NCBI GenBank assembly: GCA_021770065.1
Contig: JAETRR010000013.1
Coordinates: 62,001-126,000 of the forward strand
DNA from: Lachnoclostridium sp.
GTDB taxonomy: Bacteria > Bacillota > Clostridia > Lachnospirales > Lachnospiraceae
DNA: 64,000 nt
Direction: 5' to 3'
Shown here: positions 36,086 through 44,983 of the stretch, piece after piece
How the letters are laid out: each line of letters starts with the position of its first letter
Numbering within the stretch: the stretch's first letter is position 1
Translations under genes and position numbers: made by a program
The notes under the pieces: model-generated
The model's database searches: none
What the model was told of the DNA's origin: nothing
Seen by the model: only the letters and a program-made list of their open reading frames with translations

Positions 36086-37327
36086 ATGAAAAAGAATACA
36101 TGTTTATGCATCCTGGCAGCTTTCGCCTGTTCTGCCCTTACCGGATGCCGGGAGAACAATCCGTCAGCTTCGGCTGACGCTGCAGCCGAAGCCCCTGCAC
36201 AGGCGGACCTTCTGGTCTGGGGCGCGGAGGAGGATGAGGCTCTGCTCAATCAGATTTTTGAAAGCTTTCAGCAGAAATACCGGGACGAAGCGGATATCAG
36301 CATTACCTTTTCCCCCCAGAGCGAAAGCAGCTGTATGGACGCACTGATGAATGACCTGGAAAACGGTGCGGATGTATTTGCCTTTGCAGATGATCAGCTG
36401 AATACCCTGGTTGCTGCAGGCGCCCTCACACCGGTGGAGCCTGCGGATACCGTCAAGGCCTCCAGCCTTCCGGAAGCCGTTCACGCCGCCTGTGTGGGCG
36501 ATACCCTGTATGCCTATCCCCTCACTGCGGATAACGGATATTTCCTCTACTATAACAAACACTATTTCACGGAAACAGATATCACTTCTCTGGAGCGGAT
36601 GCTGGAAATCGCCGCCGCCCAGGAAAAGAAAGTAACCATGGACTGGTCCTCCGGATGGTATGTCTATTCCTTCTTCGGCAATACCGGGCTGGAAGTAGGG
36701 CTCAATGATGACGGCATCACCAATTTCTGTACCTGGAACGGGACGGAAGGACCCATCCGCGGAACAGACGTGGCCCAGTCTATGCTGAACCTGGCAGAAA
36801 GTCCCGGCTTTTTGAATACCACGGACGAAAACTTTCTTAAGGGTGTCCGGGACGGAACGGTTATCGCCGGTGTCAGCGGCATATGGAATGCCCTGGCTGT
36901 AGAGGAGGCCTGGGGTGCAGATTACGGGGCCGCCAGGCTTCCCTCCTACACCTGTGCGGGACAGCAGATCCAGATGGCTTCCTACTCCGGCTACAAACTC
37001 ATCGGCGTCAACGCCTACTCCGAGTCCCATGAATGGGCCTCCCTTCTGGCCGAATGGATTACCAGTGAAGCCAATCAGAAGCTTCGCTTTGAGCTGCGCG
37101 GACAGGGGCCTGCCAACAAAAATGCTGCGGCCTCCCGGGAGGTTCAGAACTCGCCTGCAATTGCGGCTCTTCTCAGCCAGTCCGAATTTTCCAAAGTGCA
37201 GCGCTTAGGAGGAAATTACTGGGATCCCGTGTCCGCTTTTGCCGGAAATATGGCCGCCGGCAATCCAGACGGCCGGAATCTCCAGGAACAGCTTGACAAA
37301 ATGGTGGAAGATATCACCGCCCCCTGA
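36086..37327 (+). CDS. Extracellular solute-binding lipoprotein (sugar-type)
   Basis: 413 residues from ATG 36086. Lipoprotein signal MKKNTCLCILAAFACSALTGC. The rest is the two-lobed fold of ABC sugar-binding proteins (family 1): LLVWGAEEDEALLNQIFESFQQKY, ADVFAFADDQLNTLVAAGAL, YPLTADNGYFLYYNKHYF, GISGIWNALAVEE-like GVSGIWNALAVEEAWG. It probably binds a maltose-like oligosaccharide. No permease or ATPase gene follows; a chemoreceptor gene does, so it may serve sensing rather than uptake. Confidence 0.85.
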   Translation: MKKNTCLCILAAFACSALTGCRENNPSASADAAAEAPAQADLLVWGAEEDEALLNQIFESFQQKYRDEADISITFSPQSESSCMDALMNDLENGADVFAFADDQLNTLVAAGALTPVEPADTVKASSLPEAVHAACVGDTLYAYPLTADNGYFLYYNKHYFTETDITSLERMLEIAAAQEKKVTMDWSSGWYVYSFFGNTGLEVGLNDDGITNFCTWNGTEGPIRGTDVAQSMLNLAESPGFLNTTDENFLKGVRDGTVIAGVSGIWNALAVEEAWGADYGAARLPSYTCAGQQIQMASYSGYKLIGVNAYSESHEWASLLAEWITSEANQKLRFELRGQGPANKNAAASREVQNSPAIAALLSQSEFSKVQRLGGNYWDPVSAFAGNMAAGNPDGRNLQEQLDKMVEDITAP

Positions 37328-37380
37328 TTCCTGCATACATCCTTGAGTATACTGTAACAAACATTCCGGAGGATATTACC

Positions 37381-38967
37381 ATGACGAAACAAATCAGCCT
37401 TAAACAGCGCTTAATTCTCCCCATTGCCCTGCTGGGCATTGTGGCGCTCATTTCCAATGCCCTGGCTGTCATCAATATACATAATGTCAATTCCAACGCA
37501 GCCGGCATTGCCGACACTCTTATGACCGGGAAAAGCCGTCTGGCGGAGATTTCCCAATCCGCCATGACTATCCACAACCTGGCCCTGTCCCACATTGTGG
37601 CCACGGATTACAATACCATGATTACCGTGGTAAATGAGATTAAGGAGGAGGAAGCCCTTCTGGACGGCATGCTGGCAGAGTATGAAGGTTTTGTTACCGA
37701 GGAGGATCAGGAGGCTTATCAGTCTCTTCTGTCCTCTTATGATTCCTTTAAACATTCCCTGGTAAGCCTGGTCTGCAAAAGTGCCGGCCACAAGACACAG
37801 GAAGCCTACCTTCTCGCCAATGAGGATGTGGCATATTATGCAAAAACCATGGAAAACAGCATTGATACCCTGAATACTTCCATCAGCGAGCAGACCTCCA
37901 GGGCCAGAGGGCAGCTCTCGGCCGTATATGTCATTTCTCTGATTGTCAGCATCCTCTCCGTTGTCATCTGTACAGCCCTTGTGTTTGGAACTGTTTCGCT
38001 GATTATGAAATACGTGGTTTCACCTCTTAAGAGTATCCTGGGTACCATCCGGAACAGCTCTGACCGCATTGATGACATGACCGGCGAGGTGCGCAAAAGA
38101 ACCGCCACTTCCCGGGAAAGTGTGTCCAATCTGTCAAATCTTATGCAGCAGCTCTCTGCAACGATCCGGGAGGTTGCCAGCAATGCCGCCGTTATTTCTG
38201 AAAGCGCGGAGGCCGTGAACCGGGATGTACACAGTACCGCTGAGGAATGCGCAAACATTACCGCCTACTCTGTCGCCATGAAAACGCGGGCCGATGAACT
38301 GGAGCAGTCGGCCAAGACCAATGCAGAGGTCACCAGCGCCAAGGCTGCGGATATTCTGGGATCCTTAAATAAAGCCATTGAGCAGAGCCGCAGCGTGGAT
38401 CAGGTAAACAGCCTTACGGATGAAATTCTGAAAATATCCCAGACTACCCGTCTGATCGCCTTGAATGCTGCTGTGGAGGCAGCGAACGCGGGCACGGCCG
38501 GCAAGGGCTTTGCCACGGTTGCAAGAGAAATCCGGCAGCTTGCCAGCTCAAGCAGTGATGCGGCTAACCGGATACAGGAGATAAACTCTGTAGTTACCTC
38601 CGCTGTTTATAATCTTTCAGAGAATGCACAGAATCTTGTGAATTATATGAACAGCTCCATTTTGACGGAATTCCAGGAGTTTGTACGGTCCGGTAAGCAG
38701 TACCGGGAAGATGCTGCTTATATTAAACAGTCTATGGATAATTTTAAGGAGCGGACAGAACATCTGCGCAGCTCTATGTCCGGGATTGTGGAGTCTATCG
38801 GAGCTATTACTACGGTGATTGGGGAAGGAGCTTCGGGACTTACGGGCGTTGCGAACAGTACACAGAGCCTGGTAGTTGATATGGAGGATATTACACAGCG
38901 GATGGGAGTTAATCAGGCGATTGTCGTGGAATTGAAGGAAGAGACAGTGGTGTTTGATAATCTTTAA
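37381..38967 (+). CDS. Methyl-accepting chemotaxis protein
   Basis: 528 residues. Membrane segments at about 13-34 and 185-208 enclose a helical extracellular sensor resembling the four-helix-bundle type. A short HAMP-like stretch (YVVSPLKSILGTIRNSSDRID) follows, then a long signalling coiled coil with the hairpin tip LIALNAAVEAANAGTAGKGFATVAREIRQLA (about 360-390). It should signal to CheA/CheW. The gene lies 54 bp after the solute-binding lipoprotein, suggesting indirect sensing through it. Confidence 0.92.
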   Translation: MTKQISLKQRLILPIALLGIVALISNALAVINIHNVNSNAAGIADTLMTGKSRLAEISQSAMTIHNLALSHIVATDYNTMITVVNEIKEEEALLDGMLAEYEGFVTEEDQEAYQSLLSSYDSFKHSLVSLVCKSAGHKTQEAYLLANEDVAYYAKTMENSIDTLNTSISEQTSRARGQLSAVYVISLIVSILSVVICTALVFGTVSLIMKYVVSPLKSILGTIRNSSDRIDDMTGEVRKRTATSRESVSNLSNLMQQLSATIREVASNAAVISESAEAVNRDVHSTAEECANITAYSVAMKTRADELEQSAKTNAEVTSAKAADILGSLNKAIEQSRSVDQVNSLTDEILKISQTTRLIALNAAVEAANAGTAGKGFATVAREIRQLASSSSDAANRIQEINSVVTSAVYNLSENAQNLVNYMNSSILTEFQEFVRSGKQYREDAAYIKQSMDNFKERTEHLRSSMSGIVESIGAITTVIGEGASGLTGVANSTQSLVVDMEDITQRMGVNQAIVVELKEETVVFDNL

Positions 38968-38981
38968 ACGGCTGTGCGGCT

Positions 38982-39163
38982 GGTTCTGCGAAAATACGGC
39001 ACAGCCCCTCAGACTTTTCCAATATCCGGTGTCCGGCTGTTTGCGGACACTTTGTCTGATATTGGCGGATCTTGCATCCGACAAGAGCAGACAAAGCGTC
39101 CGAAAACCGTCCGAACACAGATATGGAAAAGTCTGAGGGGCTGTGCCGTATTTTCGCAGAACC
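38982..39163. repeat. Long hairpin element B between convergent genes
   Basis: Outer arms 38982-39021 and 39124-39163 are 40 bp of perfect complement (GGTTCTGCGAAAATACGGC... and reverse). The inner arms continue 37 bp with scattered wobbles, around a short loop with the hairpin CGGAT-GCAAG-ATCCG. The minus-strand reading aligns with element A: TGTTCGGACGGTT, TGTCTGCTCTTGTCGGA and TCCGCCAATATCAGACA are shared; the outer arms are unrelated. It sits between the chemoreceptor (+) and leuD (-) and may end both transcripts. Confidence 0.85.
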
Positions 39164-39191
39164 TCTGAGTCGGAAGTATTTTTTTCTCCTG

Positions 39192-39677
39192 CTACTTTTC
39201 GTTGATGTAGTTGATTAAGCCCTCTGCTTTGATTATCTTCTGCATAAACTCGGGGAAGGCCTGGCCCTGGTACTCTTTTCCGGTGGTGCGGTTGAAGATT
39301 TTTCCGCTGTCAAAGTCTACCTCTACTTCATCGCCGTCTTTGATATCCTGTGCGGCCTGCGGGCACTCAATAATAGGAAGGCCGATGTTGATGGCATTCC
39401 GGTAAAAGATCCGGGCGAAGGTCTCTGCGATTACACAGGACACGCCGGATACTTTGATTACCAGAGGGGCATGCTCTCTGGATGAACCGCAGCCGAAATT
39501 CTTGTTGGCTACCATAATATCTCCCGGCTGTACCTTATGAACAAATTCCTTATCGATATCTTCCATGCAGTGCTCCGCCAGTTCTACCGGATCTGCAATG
39601 GCCAGATACCTTGCGGGGATGATAACATCCGTGTCTACATTGTCTCCATATTTAAATACTCTTCCTTTTGCCTGCAT
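39192..39677 (-). CDS. leuD: 3-isopropylmalate dehydratase small subunit
   Basis: 161 residues, RBS AGGAGAAAC. Family blocks: [68 protein letters not shown] and [22 protein letters not shown]. With LeuC it interconverts 2- and 3-isopropylmalate for leucine synthesis. Short form (about 160 residues), as in the archaeal/clostridial branch. leuA and leuB are not in the window. Confidence 0.95.
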   Translation of the reverse strand: MQAKGRVFKYGDNVDTDVIIPARYLAIADPVELAEHCMEDIDKEFVHKVQPGDIMVANKNFGCGSSREHAPLVIKVSGVSCVIAETFARIFYRNAINIGLPIIECPQAAQDIKDGDEVEVDFDSGKIFNRTTGKEYQGQAFPEFMQKIIKAEGLINYINEK

Positions 39678-39700
39678 TTTGTTTCTCCTATTCCAGTTCC

Positions 39701-39792
39701 GTAATATCCTGCACAGTACACCTTAACCTAAATCAATTTCCAGCCGCAAAACATGCGTCTGTAAATCGATTTGTGCACTGTGCGAGATATTA
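39701..39792. repeat. Imperfect inverted repeat between leuC and leuD
   Basis: GTAATATCCTGCACAGTACAC (39701-39721) and GTGCACTGTGCGAGATATTAC (39772-39792) are complementary at most positions, with 50 nt between. It occupies the 138-bp gap inside the leuC-leuD pair. It may form a processing or partial-termination hairpin that sets the subunit ratio. Confidence 0.5.
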
Positions 39793-39815
39793 CTGTTTCC
39801 AGTTCCTCCCGATTT

Positions 39816-41084
39816 TTATAATCCAATATCAGCCGGTGCCGAGATTTTACCTGATACTGCGCTTGCTGCCGCTACTGCCGGGCTCGCCAGATAAACCTCG
39901 GAATTCACATGTCCCATACGTCCCACAAAGTTCCGGTTGGTGGTGGACACACAGCGCTCCCCGGCCGCCAGAATTCCCATATAGCCGCCCAGACAGGGTC
40001 CGCAGGTAGGTGTACTCACTGCTGCTCCGGCCTCAATGAAGATCTTTAAAAGCCCTTCCTCCATAGCATCCATATAAATCTTCTGTGTTCCGGGAATCAC
40101 GATACAGCGCAGTCCCTTTTTCACTTTACGCCCTCTCAAAATCTCGGCTGCTGCCCGGAGGTCATCCATACGGCCGTTGGTACAGGAACCGATTACTACC
40201 TGGTCTATCACTACATCCTCTGTTATCTCATCAACAGTCTTTGTATTTTCCGGCAGATGGGGGAATGCCACGGTGGATTTAAGGGTGCTTAAGTCAATGG
40301 TATATTCCTCATCATACTCTGCATCCGGATCCGCCTCATAGATCTTATATTCCTTTTTGGAATGCTCTTTCATATAAGCAACAGCCAGATCATCAACCGG
40401 GAAGATTCCGTTCTTTCCGCCTGCCTCAATCGCCATATTTGCAATGGTAAAACGGTCATCCATAGACAGATTTTTAATACCCTCGCCTGCAAATTCCATG
40501 GACTTGTAGAGAGCCCCGTCCACGCCAATCATGCCGATAATATGCAGAATCACATCCTTGCCGCTGACCCATTTGGAAGGCTTTCCTATGATATTGAACT
40601 TAATTGCAGAAGGCACCTTGAACCATGCCTTTCCCGTCGCCATGCCTGCGGCCATATCCGTGCTTCCGACTCCCGTGGAAAAGGCTCCCAGCGCGCCATA
40701 GGTACAGGTATGGGAATCCGCACCGATGATACAGTCTCCGGCCACAGTCAGGCCCTTCTCCGGAAGAAGGGCGTGCTCAATCCCCATCTCTCCCACATCA
40801 AAATAGTTGGTCACCTCATGCTTACAGGCAAACTCACGGACGCATTTACAGTTTTCGGCAGATTTTATATCCTTATTCGGAATAAAATGGTCCATCACCA
40901 GAGCGATTTTATCCTTGTGAAATACTTCCCTGTTTTTCATTTTCTCCATCTCGCGGATGGCCACCGGCGTCGTAATGTCATTTCCCAGGACCAGATCCAG
41001 ATCCGCCTCAATAAGCTGTCCGGCCTTCACCTCCGGAAGTCCTGCGTGGGCCGCCAGGATCTTCTGTGTCATTGTCATTCCCAT
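39816..41084 (-). CDS. leuC: 3-isopropylmalate dehydratase large subunit
   Basis: 422 residues from ATG 41084, with AAGGAGGA upstream; the open frame extends 73 codons further but that part is repeat-like. Aconitase-fold blocks: [60 protein letters not shown], and the 4Fe-4S cysteines in [18 protein letters not shown] and [11 protein letters not shown]. Works with LeuD in leucine synthesis. Confidence 0.95.
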   Translation of the reverse strand: MGMTMTQKILAAHAGLPEVKAGQLIEADLDLVLGNDITTPVAIREMEKMKNREVFHKDKIALVMDHFIPNKDIKSAENCKCVREFACKHEVTNYFDVGEMGIEHALLPEKGLTVAGDCIIGADSHTCTYGALGAFSTGVGSTDMAAGMATGKAWFKVPSAIKFNIIGKPSKWVSGKDVILHIIGMIGVDGALYKSMEFAGEGIKNLSMDDRFTIANMAIEAGGKNGIFPVDDLAVAYMKEHSKKEYKIYEADPDAEYDEEYTIDLSTLKSTVAFPHLPENTKTVDEITEDVVIDQVVIGSCTNGRMDDLRAAAEILRGRKVKKGLRCIVIPGTQKIYMDAMEEGLLKIFIEAGAAVSTPTCGPCLGGYMGILAAGERCVSTTNRNFVGRMGHVNSEVYLASPAVAAASAVSGKISAPADIGL

Positions 41085-41102
41085 TGTTTCTTCCTCCTTA
41101 TT

Positions 41103-41217
41103 TAAAGTCGCTGCGCGACAGCACTGAAGAGTAAAGTCACTTCGACACACTGGCAGTGAGAAACCTTCATTCGAATGGCACTCATAAAAGTTCCTCTCGT
41201 GCGCCTTCGCGACTTTA
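41103..41217. repeat. Possible miniature repeat element in the leuC leader
   Basis: 115 bp bounded by TAAAGTCGC (41103-41111) and its reverse complement GCGACTTTA (41209-41217), followed inward by CGCGAC-like and GCGCC-like sequence. Inside are palindromes CACTGGCAGTG and CATTCGAATG. It lies between the leuC promoter and ribosome site. Frame shifts through it give Cys/Arg-rich nonsense peptides. It has the form of a MITE-like element; no second copy was seen in the window. Confidence 0.4.
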
Positions 41218-41312
41218 CCATCCAGCAGAAAATTGATGCTGTTTTTGTTTTCAGGAATCTGCCGCGGAGCAATCCGCCCGGCATTCCTCCTGCCTTTTTT
41301 CATTCTGTGTGT

Positions 41313-41341
41313 ATTCTAGCATAGTTCTTATTATAAATAAA
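41313..41341 (-). promoter_or_regulatory. Possible extended -10 promoter for leuCD
   Basis: Minus strand TGCTAGAAT (TG-N-TAGAAT, -10 at 41318-41313) with a weak TTTATT 17 bp upstream. The leader to leuC would be about 220 nt. No T-box consensus was found in the leader. The remainder of 41218-41447 holds no other clear feature. Confidence 0.4.
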
Positions 41342-41447
41342 ATATATATTATGAATATTTAATATAATTTAAACTTATTTATGTACTCTCTCATAAATCT
41401 CAAAACCGTTTCCGACTGCAGCATGTCTGTCTATGGCTTTATCTGAT

Positions 41448-42827
41448 TTAAAAGCCTTTCTCCCTCAGCTCTGCCACAATCTGCACATAAGCCTCTACGA
41501 CATCAAAGCCTTTATAATCCTGACGTTTTAAGTCAATCATGTCCCCATGGGAGATCCCCCTCATCCTCTTATTGGAAAAAACGCCCCGAAATTCTCCCCA
41601 TTTAGCGGAATACGTGCTGACCAGCCCGTCGTTGTCTCCCTCTAAGGGGTGAATCATGCACCAGGGAACGCAAAGAAGCAGATGACTCCAGGGATATTTC
41701 ATTTTTGAAGCATAGCTTTGATAGTAAACCTCCGGCGCATCCGGTGTCTGCTTATTGAATTCGGCGCTGGCCTTTGTGGAAAACTGGTGAGTTGCCGTAT
41801 AGAAATCCGGATTCCGATCTCCGAATTTTCCAAAAGTCCGGTCAAAGCAGCCCGCCACAAAACGGTAAAGTCCCTCCGGGAGGCGGCAGGCATAATCCAC
41901 AAAGCGGCATCCTCTGTGAGGTGTGCTTATAGTCGTTAAGGAAGCCACGTAAGGGGCCATTTTCAAAATGGTAATTGCATAACGGGCATCCAGTCCTCCC
42001 TTGGAATGGGCAATGATGTTCACTTTTTCCGCACCCGTTTCCTCTATAATCTCATAAATTCTTTTCCGGATATCCTCTCCATTGTAAGCAATGGTTCCGA
42101 AAGCTTCCTGATTGCCATAGTAAATAACAGCGCCGTTTCGCATCAGCTCCGCCGGAATCCGTCCCCAATAGTTAAAATACCTCAGATCACGGAAACCGAC
42201 TCCGTGAACCATAAGCAGGGGATAACGGGTTTTACAAAGTTCCGAATCCACCCGAAGTTCCCGAAGGCGGACCTTTTCCCGTTCAAAATCATATTCTTCA
42301 TAGACCAGGCGGCAGGCATACAGGAGTACAAAAAGATTCACCACAGGAATCCACATGGTAAGAAGCATTACAACACGTCTGGCGATGCTCAGACGACGGG
42401 AGGTGAAAAAAATGCGGACGGCTCCCGCAAATATAAGCAGCAGCTCTCCCGCAACCGCCAAAATTCCATTGGCAATCAGAATTCCCAAAGTGAAATCATA
42501 AGCTCCTGCTTTCTGTATGTAAAAAAACACGAAAACCGCTGCCTGGGCCGCTACTGCGTAAAGCCCTTCATAAACCAGGCTGCGGCCTCCCAGCATCATG
42601 CGGACCCGAAATCCTGTCTTTCCCCGATCGAAGGCCGGCATCACAAGAAGTCCCAGATAAAACAGCAGAAAACATCCACCAAGGATGCTCAGCAGACCGA
42701 TACGGACTACAGACGGTATCTGGGATGCGGACATTTTTTGATTGACTGCATCGGACAATAATATAAAATTCAGCATACAAGGAAGAAGTACTGCCAGAAT
42801 AAAACGCTTTATGTTCTTTTTCATCAC
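41448..42827 (-). CDS. Membrane-anchored lipase (alpha/beta hydrolase, triacylglycerol lipase type)
   Basis: 459 residues. The first 170 residues hold five hydrophobic segments. The lipase domain starts at YPLLMVHGVGFRDLRYFNYWGRIPAEL, typical of staphylococcal/Geobacillus lipases. Nucleophile elbow AHSKGGLDARYA (Ser about 268), TTISTPHRG, acid in LEGDNDGLVS and His in MRGISHGDMIDL. The Lys after the catalytic Ser (usually Gln or Met) is noteworthy. The substrate is likely a lipid or ester at the membrane. Confidence 0.85.
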   Translation of the reverse strand: MMKKNIKRFILAVLLPCMLNFILLSDAVNQKMSASQIPSVVRIGLLSILGGCFLLFYLGLLVMPAFDRGKTGFRVRMMLGGRSLVYEGLYAVAAQAAVFVFFYIQKAGAYDFTLGILIANGILAVAGELLLIFAGAVRIFFTSRRLSIARRVVMLLTMWIPVVNLFVLLYACRLVYEEYDFEREKVRLRELRVDSELCKTRYPLLMVHGVGFRDLRYFNYWGRIPAELMRNGAVIYYGNQEAFGTIAYNGEDIRKRIYEIIEETGAEKVNIIAHSKGGLDARYAITILKMAPYVASLTTISTPHRGCRFVDYACRLPEGLYRFVAGCFDRTFGKFGDRNPDFYTATHQFSTKASAEFNKQTPDAPEVYYQSYASKMKYPWSHLLLCVPWCMIHPLEGDNDGLVSTYSAKWGEFRGVFSNKRMRGISHGDMIDLKRQDYKGFDVVEAYVQIVAELREKGF

Positions 42828-42882
42828 TTCCCGCCTTCCGGATTTCAGATTTTTTCACGATAGTGTTTTTCGTTCCGGATTT

Positions 42883-44337
42883 TCATATCAGCATCCGGAA
42901 CGGCTGCAGCAGAAAGCCCGTGACGCCCCAGGCGGCTCTCTTCCAGAGGGGAACTTCTTCCACAGTCACATGCTCCGGCACCTCATAGCTCCCGTCCGGA
43001 AGAGCCCTGCGGCTGTCTTCTTCCATTTCGTTCATATAGCCGCAAAGTTCCCTGTTTAATTCCCGGCTCTCCACTACAAGCATCAGCTCTGTGTCCAGAT
43101 AAGTGCTTCTCAGATCCAGATTATAAGATCCAATAACCGATAAATCATCGTCAATCAAAATACTCTTTGCATGGTTGGAAATTCCGCCGTCATATTCATA
43201 CAAGGGAATGCCTGTTTCCAGAATTTTATGCTTATTCCGCAGATAATCGCTGGATGCCACAAAATTGTCGCCGTTTTCCACGGAATTCAATAAAATCTTT
43301 ACATTCGGAACAGCTTCCTTAAGCGCAGAGAGCTGTTCGCACATGTAGGAATTGCAGACCACATAGGGGGACTGAATCACCACGCGCTCCTCTGCCTCTT
43401 TCATCAGCTCAGTCAGCTTGTAAAATGCAGCCGGCTCTTTGGCATAGATTCCCGTCGGATTGGAAATGAGACGGATGCTTCCTGCCTCACAGGTGAACTG
43501 CCCATAGTCCCATTCCGGGTCAAAAAGTTCCGGATTCTTCTCTGTAAGCTGCTCGTAACGCTCCTCGAGAAGGGCTCTCTGTGCTTTGACCTTTTTCTTT
43601 TTTGCCAAATCCTCATTATCATGAAAGGTCTTGCAGACAGGCAGATTCCAGACCTGTTCAAAATAAGCCTCCAGCTGGCAAAGGGAAGTCTCCGTACTTC
43701 CCGGCTCTGTGTTGTAAATCAGAACCTCCCGGTCACGGCTTACATTTTTATCCGTGTAGGTACCGATAAAATAATCGAATGTATTGCGGCCGCCTAAAAT
43801 AAAGGCTTCGTCGTCCACAATTACATATTTGTCATGCATCCGCCCCTGAAGCTTCCAGGGAGTAAATAAGTTCATAGGATTGTAGAGCCGGATCTCCACA
43901 TTCGGGTGAGAAGAAAGGGCATAGAACAGAGCCTTTCCTTCCATGCGGATGGCTCCGCTGAAACCGTCCACCAGAATCCGCACCTGCACGCCCTTGTCCG
44001 CCCGGTTTAAAAGCACAGCCAGAATATCCCGGGTACTATCCCCCGGCCGCATATCAAAGGTGGAAAGCACAATCCGCTCTCTTGCCCTGTTAAGAAGGCG
44101 CATCCGCTCCTCCCAGGCGCTTTCGTTCGTCTCCAGAAGAGCCGCCCGATCCACGCCCGGGGTTCCCCTGCGAAAAACAGAGGGTTCAAAATCCTCCGCA
44201 GTCTCCGGGCGAAGCTCCGGAAAATGCATAAAAGGAACCGTGGCCCCTGTAATCAGATAAATAAGTATAAGCAGTATCAGGCAGGTAACCTTATGTGCCC
44301 TGAAAAAGTTTTTTTGTTTCTTTGATCTTCGGTTCAA
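42883..44337 (-). CDS. Phospholipase D / cardiolipin synthase-like protein
   Basis: 484 residues with one N-terminal membrane segment (VTCLILLILIYLITGATVPFM). Two HKD motifs: GRMHDKYVIVDDEAFILGGRN (about 170) and SNHAKSILIDDDLSVIGSYNLD (about 395). Both are complete, so the active site is intact. The family includes clostridial cardiolipin synthases and phosphatidyltransferases; pairing with the lipase gene downstream suggests a lipid role. Confidence 0.88.
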   Translation of the reverse strand: MNRRSKKQKNFFRAHKVTCLILLILIYLITGATVPFMHFPELRPETAEDFEPSVFRRGTPGVDRAALLETNESAWEERMRLLNRARERIVLSTFDMRPGDSTRDILAVLLNRADKGVQVRILVDGFSGAIRMEGKALFYALSSHPNVEIRLYNPMNLFTPWKLQGRMHDKYVIVDDEAFILGGRNTFDYFIGTYTDKNVSRDREVLIYNTEPGSTETSLCQLEAYFEQVWNLPVCKTFHDNEDLAKKKKVKAQRALLEERYEQLTEKNPELFDPEWDYGQFTCEAGSIRLISNPTGIYAKEPAAFYKLTELMKEAEERVVIQSPYVVCNSYMCEQLSALKEAVPNVKILLNSVENGDNFVASSDYLRNKHKILETGIPLYEYDGGISNHAKSILIDDDLSVIGSYNLDLRSTYLDTELMLVVESRELNRELCGYMNEMEEDSRRALPDGSYEVPEHVTVEEVPLWKRAAWGVTGFLLQPFRMLI

Positions 44338-44338
44338 A

Positions 44339-44935
44339 TCATGTCCCTCTTTGTGTAATGCTTTTATTCCTGGGATCTTCTGACTGATCCTGGGCTGAAC
44401 TTTTTGCCTTTAAAGTCTTTTCCAGACACACAAGCTGCACTCCGGGTATGCCGTTGAATTCGCAGGAAACGATCCCTGCCTCACGGTAGCCTAAGCGCCC
44501 GTACAGCCTGCGCGCCGCCCTGTTTTTTGCGTTGGTGTCCATACGCAGAAAGGGACAGCCGTTTTCGGCCGCATACTCCTCATAAAAGCTGACAAACCGG
44601 GAGCCGTATCCCTTTTTCGCAAATGCCGGGTCCACCACAAGAGTATGAAGCACCATGATCTGCTCTTCCTTCGCATCGGGGAACTCCCAGGCAGCGTCCG
44701 CATATTCCGGCACCTGGATCTGGTTGATCCGGGCCGCGGCAGCCACAATCCCGTCTGCGAGGAGCACAAACAGCTCTCCCGCTTCTACGGCTTCCCCTGC
44801 CGTCCGTTCCGTCGGGTAGACGCCGCGCACCCACCCGGTTGCACCGCTCCCCTGCTCTTCCTTATCTAAAATACGCTCATAAATCTCTGCAACACGGGGA
44901 ATATCCCCGGGGATCCCCTTTCGAATCTCAATCAT
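44339..44935 (-). CDS. GNAT N-acetyltransferase
   Basis: 198 residues from ATG 44935. Acetyl-CoA site DPAFAKKGYGSRFVSFYEEYAAENG and the following RMDTNAKNRAARRLYGRLGYREAG are diagnostic. A polar tail of about 20 residues (KSSAQDQSEDPRNKS) is added. It abuts the PLD-like gene (1-bp gap), so the two are co-transcribed. Substrate unknown. Confidence 0.85.
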   Translation of the reverse strand: MIEIRKGIPGDIPRVAEIYERILDKEEQGSGATGWVRGVYPTERTAGEAVEAGELFVLLADGIVAAAARINQIQVPEYADAAWEFPDAKEEQIMVLHTLVVDPAFAKKGYGSRFVSFYEEYAAENGCPFLRMDTNAKNRAARRLYGRLGYREAGIVSCEFNGIPGVQLVCLEKTLKAKSSAQDQSEDPRNKSITQRGT

Positions 44936-44983
44936 TTTCCGATATCCTCCATCTTTGTACGGAGAACGAGAATTATAAATTTC

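Noticed and set aside
41085..41303. A 73-codon extension of leuC upstream, and a 60-codon leader peptide frame (41102-41284).
   Set aside because: The extension is Cys/Arg-rich repeat-like sequence and the strong RBS is at ATG 41084. The 60-codon frame has too short an RBS spacing and no run of Leu codons, so it is not a leucine attenuator peptide.
41085..41320. T-box riboswitch ahead of leuC or aroF.
   Set aside because: No AGGGTGGNACCGCG-type T-box sequence was found in the leuC leader, and the aroF leader is only about 40 nt.
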